Assembly: GCA_029261925.1 (NCBI GenBank)
Contig: JAJDAJ010000037.1
Location: 62,001 to 126,000 of the forward strand
DNA: 64,000 bases
Direction of reading: 5' to 3'
Origin: Deltaproteobacteria bacterium
GTDB lineage: Bacteria > Myxococcota_A > UBA9160 > SZUA-336
Position numbers and translations under genes: made by a program. This document shows, piece after piece, positions 33,034-40,884 of the stretch. A model generated the notes under the pieces. That model did no database searches. It was not told where the DNA came from and was given only the letters and a program-made list of their open reading frames with translations. Numbering within the stretch: position 1 is the stretch's first letter; every line of letters starts with the position of its first letter.

Positions 33034-34320
33034 TCAGTTCTCGGCGGTCCGGCCCGGCCCGGGACCCCGCAGCGGCGGCGGCGTGCGCTCGTGCCGGACG
33101 AGCGCGAGCGCGCCGACCGACAGCAGGTTGAGCGCCCCGAACAGGATGAAGGCCCTATCATAGCTGCCCGTGGACTCGTGGATGGCGGCGGCGGTGATCG
33201 AGCCGAGCGGCCCGCCGAGCAGCGCCACGCTGATCGCCCCGTAGATCGCGGCCATGTTGCGCACGCCGAAGCCGTGCATGATCAGCAGCGGGTAGATCAC
33301 GTCACGTGCCGTCGACGTCCAGCCGTACGCCACCACCCAGACCCAGAGGATCACCGGGTGCGGCAGGCCCAGGACCAGGAACGCGCTCAGGGCGTAGACC
33401 AGCGTGTTCAGGATCGAGCTGGCGCGCGGTGGCATCAGGTCGGCAACCAGGCCGAAGAGCGGCTTGGCGAACAGCCCCATGAACACGGCGGTGCCGTACG
33501 CGCTGGCGGCCTCGCGCTTGCTCAGGCCGGCGTCGCGCAGCAGCAGCTGGATGTGGTCGAGAACGCCGACGAAGTAGAAGAAGTACGAGAAGAGCGCGAA
33601 GCTGATCAGCCAGAAGCTGCGCGTGCGCAGCGCCGCGGCCAGACCCAGGTCCGCGCCGGCGCCGTTCGGATCCCCGGCGTCGTCCCCGGGCTCGGGCTCG
33701 ACCTCGCCCGGACGCGGCGAGCGGATCGCGAAGAGCGCGAAGGGCAGCATGAAGGCCGCGCCCCCCAGACCCGTGACCAGGATCGCGTCGCGCCAGCCGT
33801 CGTCGGAGAGCTCCGCGACCAGCCGCACGAGGATCGCCGCGCCGACGTTCGAGCCGGCGTACACCACGCCCAGCGCGAGCCCGCGCCAGCGCCGGACCCA
33901 CTCCGCCACCGCCTGCCCGGCGACCAGGTCGCCCACGGCCACCTGCACCACGCCCAGCAGCAGGTTCCAGCCCGCCAGGTGCCAGAGCGCGTCGATGCGG
34001 CTCACACCGAACATCCCGACCCCGATGCCCAGCACGCCGCCGACCAGGACCGGCCGCGCGCCGAAGCGCACGGTCAGCCAGCCGAGGATCGGGTTGGCCA
34101 GCGCGTTGATCCAGATGCGGAACGAGAGCGCCGACGCGTACTCGGTGCGCGTCCAGCCGGTCTCGCGCATCACGTCGTCGGCCACCGTGCCGAAGGCGTA
34201 CCCGTAGGCGAGCCCCATCTGGCAGACGAACGCGCCGACGACCACCCAGAGCCAGCGCTCGCGAATCAGCCGGGGGAGCAGGCTAGCCGGTCTCGCCGTC
34301 GAGCAGCACGCGCGCGGCAC
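33034..34320 (-). CDS. MFS transporter
   Basis: A 428-residue major facilitator with about 12 membrane helices, such as WVVVGAFVCQMGLAYGYAFG at the start, VGDLVAGQAVAEW and the central loop rich in Pro, Glu and Asp (SPRPGEVEPEPGDDAGDP, about 205-222). It resembles monocarboxylate/oxalate-type MFS importers. The start is uncertain: the GTG at 34318-34320 overlaps the upstream acyl-CoA dehydrogenase by 38 bp, and an internal start near LLPRLIRERW is possible. Its place inside a catabolic unit suggests uptake of the growth substrate, for instance a steroid acid; this is inference. No second component is needed. Confidence 0.88.
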   Translation of the reverse strand: MPRACCSTARPASLLPRLIRERWLWVVVGAFVCQMGLAYGYAFGTVADDVMRETGWTRTEYASALSFRIWINALANPILGWLTVRFGARPVLVGGVLGIGVGMFGVSRIDALWHLAGWNLLLGVVQVAVGDLVAGQAVAEWVRRWRGLALGVVYAGSNVGAAILVRLVAELSDDGWRDAILVTGLGGAAFMLPFALFAIRSPRPGEVEPEPGDDAGDPNGAGADLGLAAALRTRSFWLISFALFSYFFYFVGVLDHIQLLLRDAGLSKREAASAYGTAVFMGLFAKPLFGLVADLMPPRASSILNTLVYALSAFLVLGLPHPVILWVWVVAYGWTSTARDVIYPLLIMHGFGVRNMAAIYGAISVALLGGPLGSITAAAIHESTGSYDRAFILFGALNLLSVGALALVRHERTPPPLRGPGPGRTAEN

Positions 34321-35308
34321 GGCGCCGGTGCCACGCGGCGTCGCCCCAGGCCCGGGCGAGCACGAGCACGCGCTTCATCCACATGTGCGCGTGGTACTCG
34401 TACGTGTAGGCGATCGCGCCGTGACACTGCAGGGCGACGCGCGAGCAGAGATAGGCCGCATCGGAGGCGCGGGCCTTCGCGGTCGAGACGTCGAGCGTGC
34501 GCGAGTCCAGCCCGTGCACCAGCGAGTAGGCCGCGTGGTGGACCGCGGGCCGGGCCATCTCCAGCGCCAGGTGCGCACCGGCCAGGTGGTGCTTGACCGC
34601 CTGGAAGGCGCCGATCGCCTGCCCGAACTGCTCGCGACCCTTGACGTAGTCGACCGTCATCTCGATCAGGCGCGCCCCCAGCCCGCAGAGCTGGGCGGCC
34701 GCGCCCACCGCAGCGCGATCGAAGGCGTCGCGCGCCAGGCGTGCGCCGTCGGCGCCCGAGGCGATGCAGGTGGCCGCATCCGGGACCCAGTCCACCGCCG
34801 CGATGCGGCGCACCCCGTCGACCGAGGTGACCGGGGAGAGCTTGACCTGCTCCGGGGTCAGCGCGTGCAGCTCGTGACCGCGCTGGAGCAGCAGCAGGTC
34901 GGCGACCCCGGCGTCGGCGACGAACGCATACGGCTCCAGACCCACCGCGGCGATCGCGTCGCCCGATGCCAGGCGCTCGAGCCAGGTGTCGGCCAGGCCG
35001 CCGCCGATCCTGGCCACGAGCGGCACGGCGACGCTGAGCGTCTCGAGCAGCGGCTCGGGCAGCGCGTGCCGCCCCGCCTCCTCGAGCAGCAGCGTCGCCT
35101 CGAGCTCGCCCAGGCCCATGCCGCCGGCGGCCTCGGGCGCCGTCAGGCCCACGACGCCCATCTCTGCGAGCTGCGCCCAGAGGCCCTCGACGCGGCCCGA
35201 CGGGCCGCTCCACGCCGCCGCCAGCGCCTCGGGCGTGCACTCGTTCGCGAGCATCTCGCCGAGCGCCTCGCGCAGCAGCTGCTGGTCCTCGGTGAATGCG
35301 AAGCGCAT
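34283..35308 (-). CDS. Acyl-CoA dehydrogenase, short (FadE32/33-like) subunit
   Basis: A 341-residue acyl-CoA dehydrogenase-like protein. MRFAFTEDQQLLREALGEML is the usual N-terminal helix pattern, split here as FAFTEDQQLLREAL. The FAD-contacting block is YVKGREQFGQAIGAFQAVKH, and the C-terminal domain has QCHGAIAYTYEYHAHMWMKR. No catalytic glutamate is seen at the C-terminus. This is the pattern of the non-catalytic or beta subunit of heterotetrameric steroid acyl-CoA dehydrogenases. It lies four bases downstream of the long subunit gene, just as fadE31/fadE32 pair in mycobacteria. Ala and Gly replace several canonical residues, so activity alone is unlikely. Confidence 0.86.
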   Translation of the reverse strand: MRFAFTEDQQLLREALGEMLANECTPEALAAAWSGPSGRVEGLWAQLAEMGVVGLTAPEAAGGMGLGELEATLLLEEAGRHALPEPLLETLSVAVPLVARIGGGLADTWLERLASGDAIAAVGLEPYAFVADAGVADLLLLQRGHELHALTPEQVKLSPVTSVDGVRRIAAVDWVPDAATCIASGADGARLARDAFDRAAVGAAAQLCGLGARLIEMTVDYVKGREQFGQAIGAFQAVKHHLAGAHLALEMARPAVHHAAYSLVHGLDSRTLDVSTAKARASDAAYLCSRVALQCHGAIAYTYEYHAHMWMKRVLVLARAWGDAAWHRRRAARVLLDGETG

Positions 35309-35312
35309 GCCG

Positions 35313-36470
35313 CTACCTCCGCGGCAGGCCGAGGATGCGCTCGGCGATCAGGTTGCGCTGGATCTCGTTGGTGCCCGCGTAGATCGGCCCCGAGAGTGCG
35401 AACAGGTAGCCCTTCATCCACTCGCCGCGCTCGACCGCGCCGTCGGAGCCGAACGCCAGCTCGGCATCGGGGCCCAGGATGTCCAGTGCGGTCTCGTGCA
35501 GGGCCACGTCCATCTCGGACCAGTGGATCTTCATCAGGCTCGAGTCCGAGCCGACGGCCTCGCCCTCGATGATTCGCGTGACGCTCTGGAGCGTGTACAG
35601 ACGGTAGGCCTCGGCGTCCATCCACATCCTGGCGACGCGCTCGCGCAGCGCCTCGTCCACCTGGTCGCGCCGGCGGCGGTAGAGCTCGATCAGGCGCTGC
35701 GCGGTCGCCAGGAAGCGGCCCGGGCTGCGCAGCGTGAGACCGCGCTCGGAGCCGGCCGTGGCCATCGCCACCGACCAGCCCTGGCCGACCTCGCCGAGCA
35801 CGTCGTCGTCGGGAACGAAGGCACCGTCGAGGAAGACCTCGGCGAAGCCCTCCTCCCCGTCGAGCTTGTCGATCGGGCGCACGGTCACGCCGTCGGCGCT
35901 CAGGTCCACGAGCATGTAGGTCAGGCCGCGGTGGCGCTCGGAATCCGGGTCGGTGCGGAAGATGCCGAACATCCGATCGCTGAAGGTGCCCCGCGTGCAC
36001 CAGGTCTTCTGGCCGTACAGTCGCCAGCCACCGTCGGCGCGCTCGGCGCGCGACGTGAGGCTCGCCAGGTCGCTGCCCGCGCCCGGCTCCGACCAGCCCT
36101 GGCACCAGAGCTCCTCGGCAGAGGCCATGCGCGGCAGGATGCGGTCCTGCTGCTCGGGCGTGCCGAACTCGAAGACGGTGGGCGCCAGCAGGAAGATGCC
36201 GTTCTGCGTCGCGCGCTGCGGTGCGCCGGCGCGGTAGTACTCCTCCTCGAAGATCAGCCACTCGATGATCGAGGCCTCGCGGCCGCCGTACGCCTCCGGC
36301 CAGGAGACGACCGCCCAGCGGTTCTCGAAGAGCTTGCGCTCCCACGCGACGTGCAGCGGGAAGCCCTCGGGGCTGTCCAGCGGCGGCAGGTCGCGCGGCG
36401 CGTTCGCCTCGAGCCAGCCGCGCGCCTCCGCGCGGAACGCCTCCTCGGCCTCGGTGTAGTTCAGGTCCAT
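35313..36470 (-). CDS. Acyl-CoA dehydrogenase, long (FadE31-like) subunit
   Basis: A 385-residue FadE protein. LWCQGWSEPGAGSDLASLTS is the FAD/substrate segment, followed by YGQKTWCTRGTFSDRMFG. The C-terminal end is IYAGTNEIQRNLIAERILGL, with Ala at the medium-chain catalytic Glu position. It pairs with the short subunit gene downstream. Position between a fadD3-like ligase gene (10 bp upstream) and this second subunit mimics the mycobacterial fadD3/fadE31-fadE32 neighbourhood, although there the strands differ. It probably forms an alpha2-beta2 flavoprotein oxidising a late steroid CoA ester. Electron transfer flavoprotein genes are not in the window. Confidence 0.87.
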   Translation of the reverse strand: MDLNYTEAEEAFRAEARGWLEANAPRDLPPLDSPEGFPLHVAWERKLFENRWAVVSWPEAYGGREASIIEWLIFEEEYYRAGAPQRATQNGIFLLAPTVFEFGTPEQQDRILPRMASAEELWCQGWSEPGAGSDLASLTSRAERADGGWRLYGQKTWCTRGTFSDRMFGIFRTDPDSERHRGLTYMLVDLSADGVTVRPIDKLDGEEGFAEVFLDGAFVPDDDVLGEVGQGWSVAMATAGSERGLTLRSPGRFLATAQRLIELYRRRRDQVDEALRERVARMWMDAEAYRLYTLQSVTRIIEGEAVGSDSSLMKIHWSEMDVALHETALDILGPDAELAFGSDGAVERGEWMKGYLFALSGPIYAGTNEIQRNLIAERILGLPRR

Positions 36471-36480
36471 CCGGCCTCGC

Positions 36481-38052
36481 TCATCGCCCGCGCTCGAACG
36501 GCTGCTTCTCGAAGCGCTCGCGCAGGTCCTTCTTCTGGATCTTTCCGCTCGGGTTCCGCGGCACCTCGTCCACGATCTCGAGCTGCTCGGGCGTCTTCTG
36601 GATCATCAGCTCGTGCTCGCGCAGCCAGTCGCGCATCTCGTCGAACGAGAGCGGGTCGGCGGCGGTCTTGGGCGCGACCACCGCACAGGCGCGCTCGCCC
36701 GTCTGCGGATCGGGCAGTCCGATCACCGCCACGTCGCCGACCTTGGGGTGCTGGTAGAGCAGGTCCTCGATCTCCTTGGCGCTGATGTTCTCGCCCTTGC
36801 GGATGATCACGTCCTTGAGGCGACCGGTGATCACCAGGTAGCCGTCGGCGTCGAGGTAGCCGAGGTCGCCGGTGCGGAACCAGCCCTGCTCGTCGAAGGC
36901 GTCCTCGTTCAGGCTCTCGTCGAGGTAGCCCCGGCAGCACTGCGGCGCGAGCGCGCGGATCTCGCCCTCCTCGGCCGGACCGCACTCCCGCCCCTGCAGA
37001 TCCACCACGCGCACGCGGGCCTCGTCGGGGCTGGGCCGGCCCTCGGTGTGGGCGAGCTTCTCGTCGGGATCGTCGGGCGAGGCGTTGGAGATGATCGGGC
37101 ACTCGGTCAGCCCGTAGCCCGAGGGGATGCCCGCGCCGCCGATCTCGCGCTTCAGGTCGTAGTGCAGCTGCGGCGGCTTGGGCGCGCCGCCGCCCGGGAA
37201 GCAGCGCACGTGCGGGAAGATCGGCGCGCCGCCGCGCTGGCGCTGCGCCTCGAGATAGGCCAGGTGGAAGGCCGTGCCGGCACCGGCCATGGTCACGCCC
37301 TCGGTGGCGAGGAAGTCGATGCTGCGCTCGGGATCGAAGACCTCGATCAGCAGGATGCTCGCGCCCGAGAGCAGGCTGACGAAGACCCAGCAGAGCCCGC
37401 CCACGTGCGTGATCGGGAAGGGGATGCCGACGCGATCCTCGGCGTGCACGCCCAGCCGGGCCGCCAGGCCGCGCGACGTGGCGCGGATCGTGGCATCGGT
37501 GTGCAGCGCACCCTTCGGGTCCGACGTGGTCCCGGAGGTGTACAGCAGGTAGCGGACCGGAGCGTCCGCGGCCTCGGTCGGCGGGTCGGCGGGCGGCAGC
37601 GACGCGGGGTCGCCCCCGGGCAGGCCCTGCGAGGCGTCGAGCACGTCGAGGCCGTCGATCTCCGCCGCGATGTCGCGCCCCATCTCCGCGTAGTCGAAGC
37701 CGCGATAGGTGCCGGGCACCACGAGCAGCCGCGCGCCGGACTGGCGCGCGATGAAGCCCACCTCGCGGTGGCGGTACATGGGAATGATCGGGTTCTGCAC
37801 CGCGCCCAGACGGCGCAGCGCACCGAGCAGGACGACCGCCTGCGCCGTCGTCGGCAGGATCCACGACACGTGCGTGCCCGCGCCGACCCCGCGCACCTGC
37901 AGCCCGGCGGCGAGGCGCTCGGTGGCCTCGCGGTAGCCAGCGAACGAGACGCGCGCGCCGGAGTCGTCCACCAGCATGGTCGCATCGGGGGTGAGGGCGA
38001 CGCGGCGCTCCAGCAGCTGCTCGAAGCAGCGCCCGTCGATCAGCTCGGCCAT
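36481..38052 (-). CDS. fadD3: FadD3-like acyl-CoA ligase
   Basis: A 523-residue AMP-forming CoA ligase. LLYTSGTTSDPKGALHTDAT contains the A3 motif, GYGLTECPI the A5 motif, FRTGDLGYLDADGYL and RLKDVIIRKGENI the A7-A8 hinge, and NPSGKIQKKDLRE the catalytic A10 lysine. FadD3 of mycobacteria (about 500 residues) activates HIP, the indane propionate left after A/B-ring loss. The assignment rests on the divergent arrangement with fadE30 and ipdF-like genes, as well as the family resemblance. A cyclohexanecarboxylate or other medium-chain acid ligase is an alternative. The gene leads a nine-gene minus-strand unit ending with the OmpA lipoprotein. Confidence 0.75.
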   Translation of the reverse strand: MAELIDGRCFEQLLERRVALTPDATMLVDDSGARVSFAGYREATERLAAGLQVRGVGAGTHVSWILPTTAQAVVLLGALRRLGAVQNPIIPMYRHREVGFIARQSGARLLVVPGTYRGFDYAEMGRDIAAEIDGLDVLDASQGLPGGDPASLPPADPPTEAADAPVRYLLYTSGTTSDPKGALHTDATIRATSRGLAARLGVHAEDRVGIPFPITHVGGLCWVFVSLLSGASILLIEVFDPERSIDFLATEGVTMAGAGTAFHLAYLEAQRQRGGAPIFPHVRCFPGGGAPKPPQLHYDLKREIGGAGIPSGYGLTECPIISNASPDDPDEKLAHTEGRPSPDEARVRVVDLQGRECGPAEEGEIRALAPQCCRGYLDESLNEDAFDEQGWFRTGDLGYLDADGYLVITGRLKDVIIRKGENISAKEIEDLLYQHPKVGDVAVIGLPDPQTGERACAVVAPKTAADPLSFDEMRDWLREHELMIQKTPEQLEIVDEVPRNPSGKIQKKDLRERFEKQPFERGR

Positions 38053-38136
38053 CTGTCCCCTGGTCCCGGTTCGTGAGGATTGCGCAGTCGCTCGAGACGG
38101 CGGGCCGGGCTCGCCGGCGGCGCGCGAAACCGCTTG

Positions 38137-38164
38137 TTGCGCGACGGGTTGCGTAGCTTATGAT
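38137..38164 (+). promoter_or_regulatory. Promoter of the fadE30-ipdF unit in a divergent region
   Basis: The 164 bp between the fadD3-like and fadE30-like starts includes TTGCGC (38137-38142), a 16-bp spacer and TATGAT (38159-38164). The hexamer GTTGCG occurs twice (about 38136 and 38149), perhaps a half-site of an operator. An inverted repeat like the actinobacterial KstR2 box was not found. Confidence 0.45.
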
Positions 38165-38216
38165 CGGCCCCCGGATCCGTCAATCAGGCGCCTGGCAGCC
38201 TCAGCAGGGGACCGCG

Positions 38217-39398
38217 GTGGACCTTCGATTCAGTGCCGAGGACGAGACGTTCCGCAAGGAGATCGCGCAGTGGCTGCGCGACCATCTCACCGGCGAGTTC
38301 GAGGCCGTGCGTTTCCGCGGCGGTCCGGGAGACGAGGACGCCTTCCTCGACGAGCGGATCCGCTGGGAGCGAAAGCTCGGCGAAGCCGGATGGACCTGCG
38401 TGGGCTGGCCCCGGGAGCACGGCGGGCGCGGCCTGCCGCTGAGCCAGGAGGTCATCTACCACGAGGAGTACGCGCGCTCCGGCGGGCCGGGGCGGGCCGG
38501 CCACATCGGCGAGAACCTGCTCGGCCCGACCCTGATCCACTACGGCAGCGCCGAGCAGCAGCAGCGCTTCCTGCCGGGCATCGTCGCCGGCGAGCAGCTC
38601 TGGTGCCAGGGCTACTCCGAGCCCAACGCGGGCTCCGATCTCGCGAACGTGCAGACGCGCGCGGAGCTGGTGGGTGACGAGTGGGTGATCAGCGGCCAGA
38701 AGGTCTGGACCTCGTGGGCCGAGTGGGCCGACTGGTGCTTCGTGCTGTGCAGGACCGACGCGGACGCACCGAGCCACTCGGCGCTCTCCTACCTGCTGGT
38801 GCCGATGCGCCAGCCGGGCATCGAGGTGCGCCCCATCGAGCAGATCACGGGAACCTCGGAGTTCGGCGAGGTCTTTCTGGACGGTGCGCGCACCGCCAGG
38901 GACAACGTGGTCGGCGCACCGGGCGAGGGCTGGAAGGTGGCCATGGGCACGCTGAGCTTCGAGCGCGGCGCGTCCACGCTCGGACAGCAGCTGCTGTTCC
39001 AGAACGAGTTCGACGAGATCGTGCGCATCGCGCGCGAGAACGGAGCGGCGCGTGATCCGGTGATGCGCCAGCGCATCGCCGACGTCTACGTGCGCCTGCG
39101 CATCATGCGCTTCAACTCCCTGCGCACCCTGCACGACATCGATCCCACACAGCTGCGGCCCGAGCAGATGATCGCCAAGCTCTACTGGGCGAGCCTGCAC
39201 CGCGCCATGGGCAAGCTGGCGATGGACGTGCTCGGACCCGACGCCGAGATCGCCGACGGCGAGCCCTACGACCTGACCCCCCTGCAGCGGCGCTTCCTGT
39301 TCACGCGCTCGGACACCATCTACGCGGGATCCAACCAGATCCAGCGCAACATCATCGGTGAGCGAGCGCTGGGGCTGCCGCGGGAGCCCCGTCGATGA
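38217..39398 (+). CDS. fadE30: FadE30-like acyl-CoA dehydrogenase
   Basis: A 393-residue acyl-CoA dehydrogenase. FadE30 of mycobacteria introduces the first double bond into the HIP-CoA side chain. LWCQGYSEPNAGSDLANVQT, ISGQKVWTSWAEWADWCFVL and ITGTSEFGEVFLDG are characteristic of this subfamily. IYAGSNQIQRNIIGERALGL forms the C-terminus, with Ala in the YEGT position. The GTG at 38217 is preferred, because AGGGGA precedes it and the protein then starts VDLRFSAEDETF like its paralogues. The gene overlaps the ipdF-like gene by four bases and is divergent from the fadD3-like gene. This threesome copies mycobacterial fadD3-fadE30-ipdF. Confidence 0.8.
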   Translation: MDLRFSAEDETFRKEIAQWLRDHLTGEFEAVRFRGGPGDEDAFLDERIRWERKLGEAGWTCVGWPREHGGRGLPLSQEVIYHEEYARSGGPGRAGHIGENLLGPTLIHYGSAEQQQRFLPGIVAGEQLWCQGYSEPNAGSDLANVQTRAELVGDEWVISGQKVWTSWAEWADWCFVLCRTDADAPSHSALSYLLVPMRQPGIEVRPIEQITGTSEFGEVFLDGARTARDNVVGAPGEGWKVAMGTLSFERGASTLGQQLLFQNEFDEIVRIARENGAARDPVMRQRIADVYVRLRIMRFNSLRTLHDIDPTQLRPEQMIAKLYWASLHRAMGKLAMDVLGPDAEIADGEPYDLTPLQRRFLFTRSDTIYAGSNQIQRNIIGERALGLPREPRR

Positions 39399-40174
39399 GC
39401 GCCCCCCCGCCCTACCCCGGATCCCACGATCTGCTCCGCGACCGCACGGTCGTGGTGACCGCCGCGGCCGGCACGGGCATCGGCTTCGCCGCCGCGCGGC
39501 GCGCCGCCGAGGAGGGCGCCCGCGTCCTGATCAGCGACATTCACGAGCGCCGCCTGGGCGAAGCCGTCGCGGCACTCAAGGAGCACACCGGCCACGTCGC
39601 GGCGTCGTGCCTGTGCAACGTCACGATCGAGGACGACGTGCTCCATCTCTGGGAGACCGCCGAGCGCGAGCTGGGCGACGTGGACGTGCTGATCAACAAC
39701 GCGGGGCTGGGCGACACCACAAACCTGGTCGACATGGACGACGCCACCTGGCACCGCGTGCTCGACGTCACGCTCAACGGCACCTTCCGGATGCTCCGCG
39801 CGGGGCTGCGCCACATGCTGCCGCGCGGCAAGGGCGCGATCGTGAACAACGCCTCGGTGCTGGGCTGGCGCGCGCAGGCCGGCCAGGCGCACTACGCCGC
39901 AGCCAAGGCGGGGGTGATGGCGCTGACGCGCTGCGCGGCCGTGGAGGCCGCCGAGGCCGGCGTGCGCGTGAACGCGGTCGCGCCGAGCCTGGCCATCCAT
40001 CCGTTCCTGGCCAAGGTCTCGAGCGAGGAGCTCCTCGAGGAGCTGCGCACGCGCGAGGCCTTCGGGCGCGCGGCCGAGGTCTGGGAGATCGCCAACGTGA
40101 TGATCTTCCTGGCCAGCGACCTCTCGTCGTACATGACCGGCGAGGTCGTGCCGGTCAGCAACCAGCACGCCTAG
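39395..40174 (+). CDS. ipdF: IpdF-like short-chain dehydrogenase
   Basis: A 259-residue SDR with an unusual cofactor loop, TAAAGTGIGFAAARRA, and the stretch ISDIHERRLGEAVAAL. Both are close to what I recall of mycobacterial IpdF (Rv3559c, about 260 residues), which handles a 5-hydroxy intermediate in HIP breakdown. The NNAG motif is present (INNAGLGDTT). Ser in VNNASVLGW and Tyr/Lys in HYAAAKAGV form the catalytic site. SFL-type substrate loop residues follow (PFLAKVSSEELLEEL). The ATG overlaps the fadE30-like stop by four bases, so both are translated together. The assignment is from motif and context; substrate is inferred. Confidence 0.82.
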   Translation: MSAPPPYPGSHDLLRDRTVVVTAAAGTGIGFAAARRAAEEGARVLISDIHERRLGEAVAALKEHTGHVAASCLCNVTIEDDVLHLWETAERELGDVDVLINNAGLGDTTNLVDMDDATWHRVLDVTLNGTFRMLRAGLRHMLPRGKGAIVNNASVLGWRAQAGQAHYAAAKAGVMALTRCAAVEAAEAGVRVNAVAPSLAIHPFLAKVSSEELLEELRTREAFGRAAEVWEIANVMIFLASDLSSYMTGEVVPVSNQHA

Positions 40175-40201
40175 CAGCGCCGGATCGGGCGACGCGCGGC
40201 G

Positions 40202-40618
40202 CTACTCGGCCTGCGGGATCTCGGGCAGGTCGGGGCGCTCGGGGAGCACCGGCCGCGGCGTGCGGCCGCCGGGGCCGAAGGTGACGATGCCGTCGCATTC
40301 GTGCTCCCACGGCGCCGGGGTCCGGAAGCGCAGCGAGACCCAGTAGTCGGGCGGGAAGACCTTGCGCACGACCTCCGCCACCAGGTCGCAGCGCGCGCTC
40401 AGCTCGTCCTCGCGGCTGGTCGCCAGGCGCGCGAAGACATCGACCTTCTGCAGGCCCTTGGCCTCGGGGTAGGCGAAGATCGTCACGTCGGTCGCCCAGC
40501 GCGTGAGCTCGCCTCGAAGCGCGCGCAGGGCCGCGGCGGCGCTACGCTCGGCCGCGGCCTGCAGCGAGACGAGCAGGCCCACCCCCAGGAGCAGTGCGAG
40601 GGTCCGGGTCGATCCCAT
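40202..40618 (-). CDS. Secreted or periplasmic protein of unknown function
   Basis: A 138-residue protein with an N-terminal signal (LALLLGVGLLVSLQAAAER, AAA before the cut). The mature part has TDVTIFAYPEAKGLQKVDVFARLAT and RKVFPPDYWVSLRFRTPAPWEHECDGIV, suggesting a small alpha/beta domain. Two cysteines (ARCDL and HECDG) could make a disulfide. The C-terminus is proline-rich (RPVLPERPDLPEIPQ). I do not recognise the family. It is convergent with ipdF (27 bp gap) and divergent from the sulfatase stub. The 89 bp to the stub must hold promoters of both. Confidence 0.65.
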   Translation of the reverse strand: MGSTRTLALLLGVGLLVSLQAAAERSAAAALRALRGELTRWATDVTIFAYPEAKGLQKVDVFARLATSREDELSARCDLVAEVVRKVFPPDYWVSLRFRTPAPWEHECDGIVTFGPGGRTPRPVLPERPDLPEIPQAE

Positions 40619-40707
40619 GGCCCGAGGCTACCACCGGCACCGGCGCCCGTCCCGCGCTCCGGGCGGCGACTCGCGTAGACTGCGCGAGCACGGAAGCGAG
40701 GGGGACC

Positions 40708-40884
40708 ATGTCGGGGCGCGGAGGGACGGGACTGCGGGTCGCGCTGCTGCTCGTGACCGCAGCCGGCAGCGCGCTCGCCACGCCGGAGCGGCCCCACGTG
40801 GTCATCCTGGTGGCCGACGACCTGGGCTGGGCCGACGTCGGCTGCCACCCGACGGCGCAAGAGCGCGCGCGGCTCGCACCGTGA
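40708..40884 (+). pseudogene. Truncated sulfatase (N-terminal stub)
   Basis: A 58-codon reading begins with a signal peptide (ALLLVTAAGSALA) and continues RPHVVILVADDLGWADVGCH, the classic start of arylsulfatases with the first metal-binding Asp pair. After VGCH the sequence becomes PTAQERARLAP and stops, so the CxPSR formylglycine site and all later domains are missing. An internal deletion that joined the start to a late fragment is the simplest reading. The ATG follows GAGGGGG. Its stop overlaps the GTG of the MFS gene (GTGA), so this remnant may now act only as a leader for translation of the transporter. Confidence 0.75.

Noticed and set aside
38053-38216. Search for a KstR2-like operator between the fadD3- and fadE30-like genes.
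   Set aside because: Only single CTTG and GTTGCG elements were seen, with no inverted CAAGnnCTTG-type repeat.
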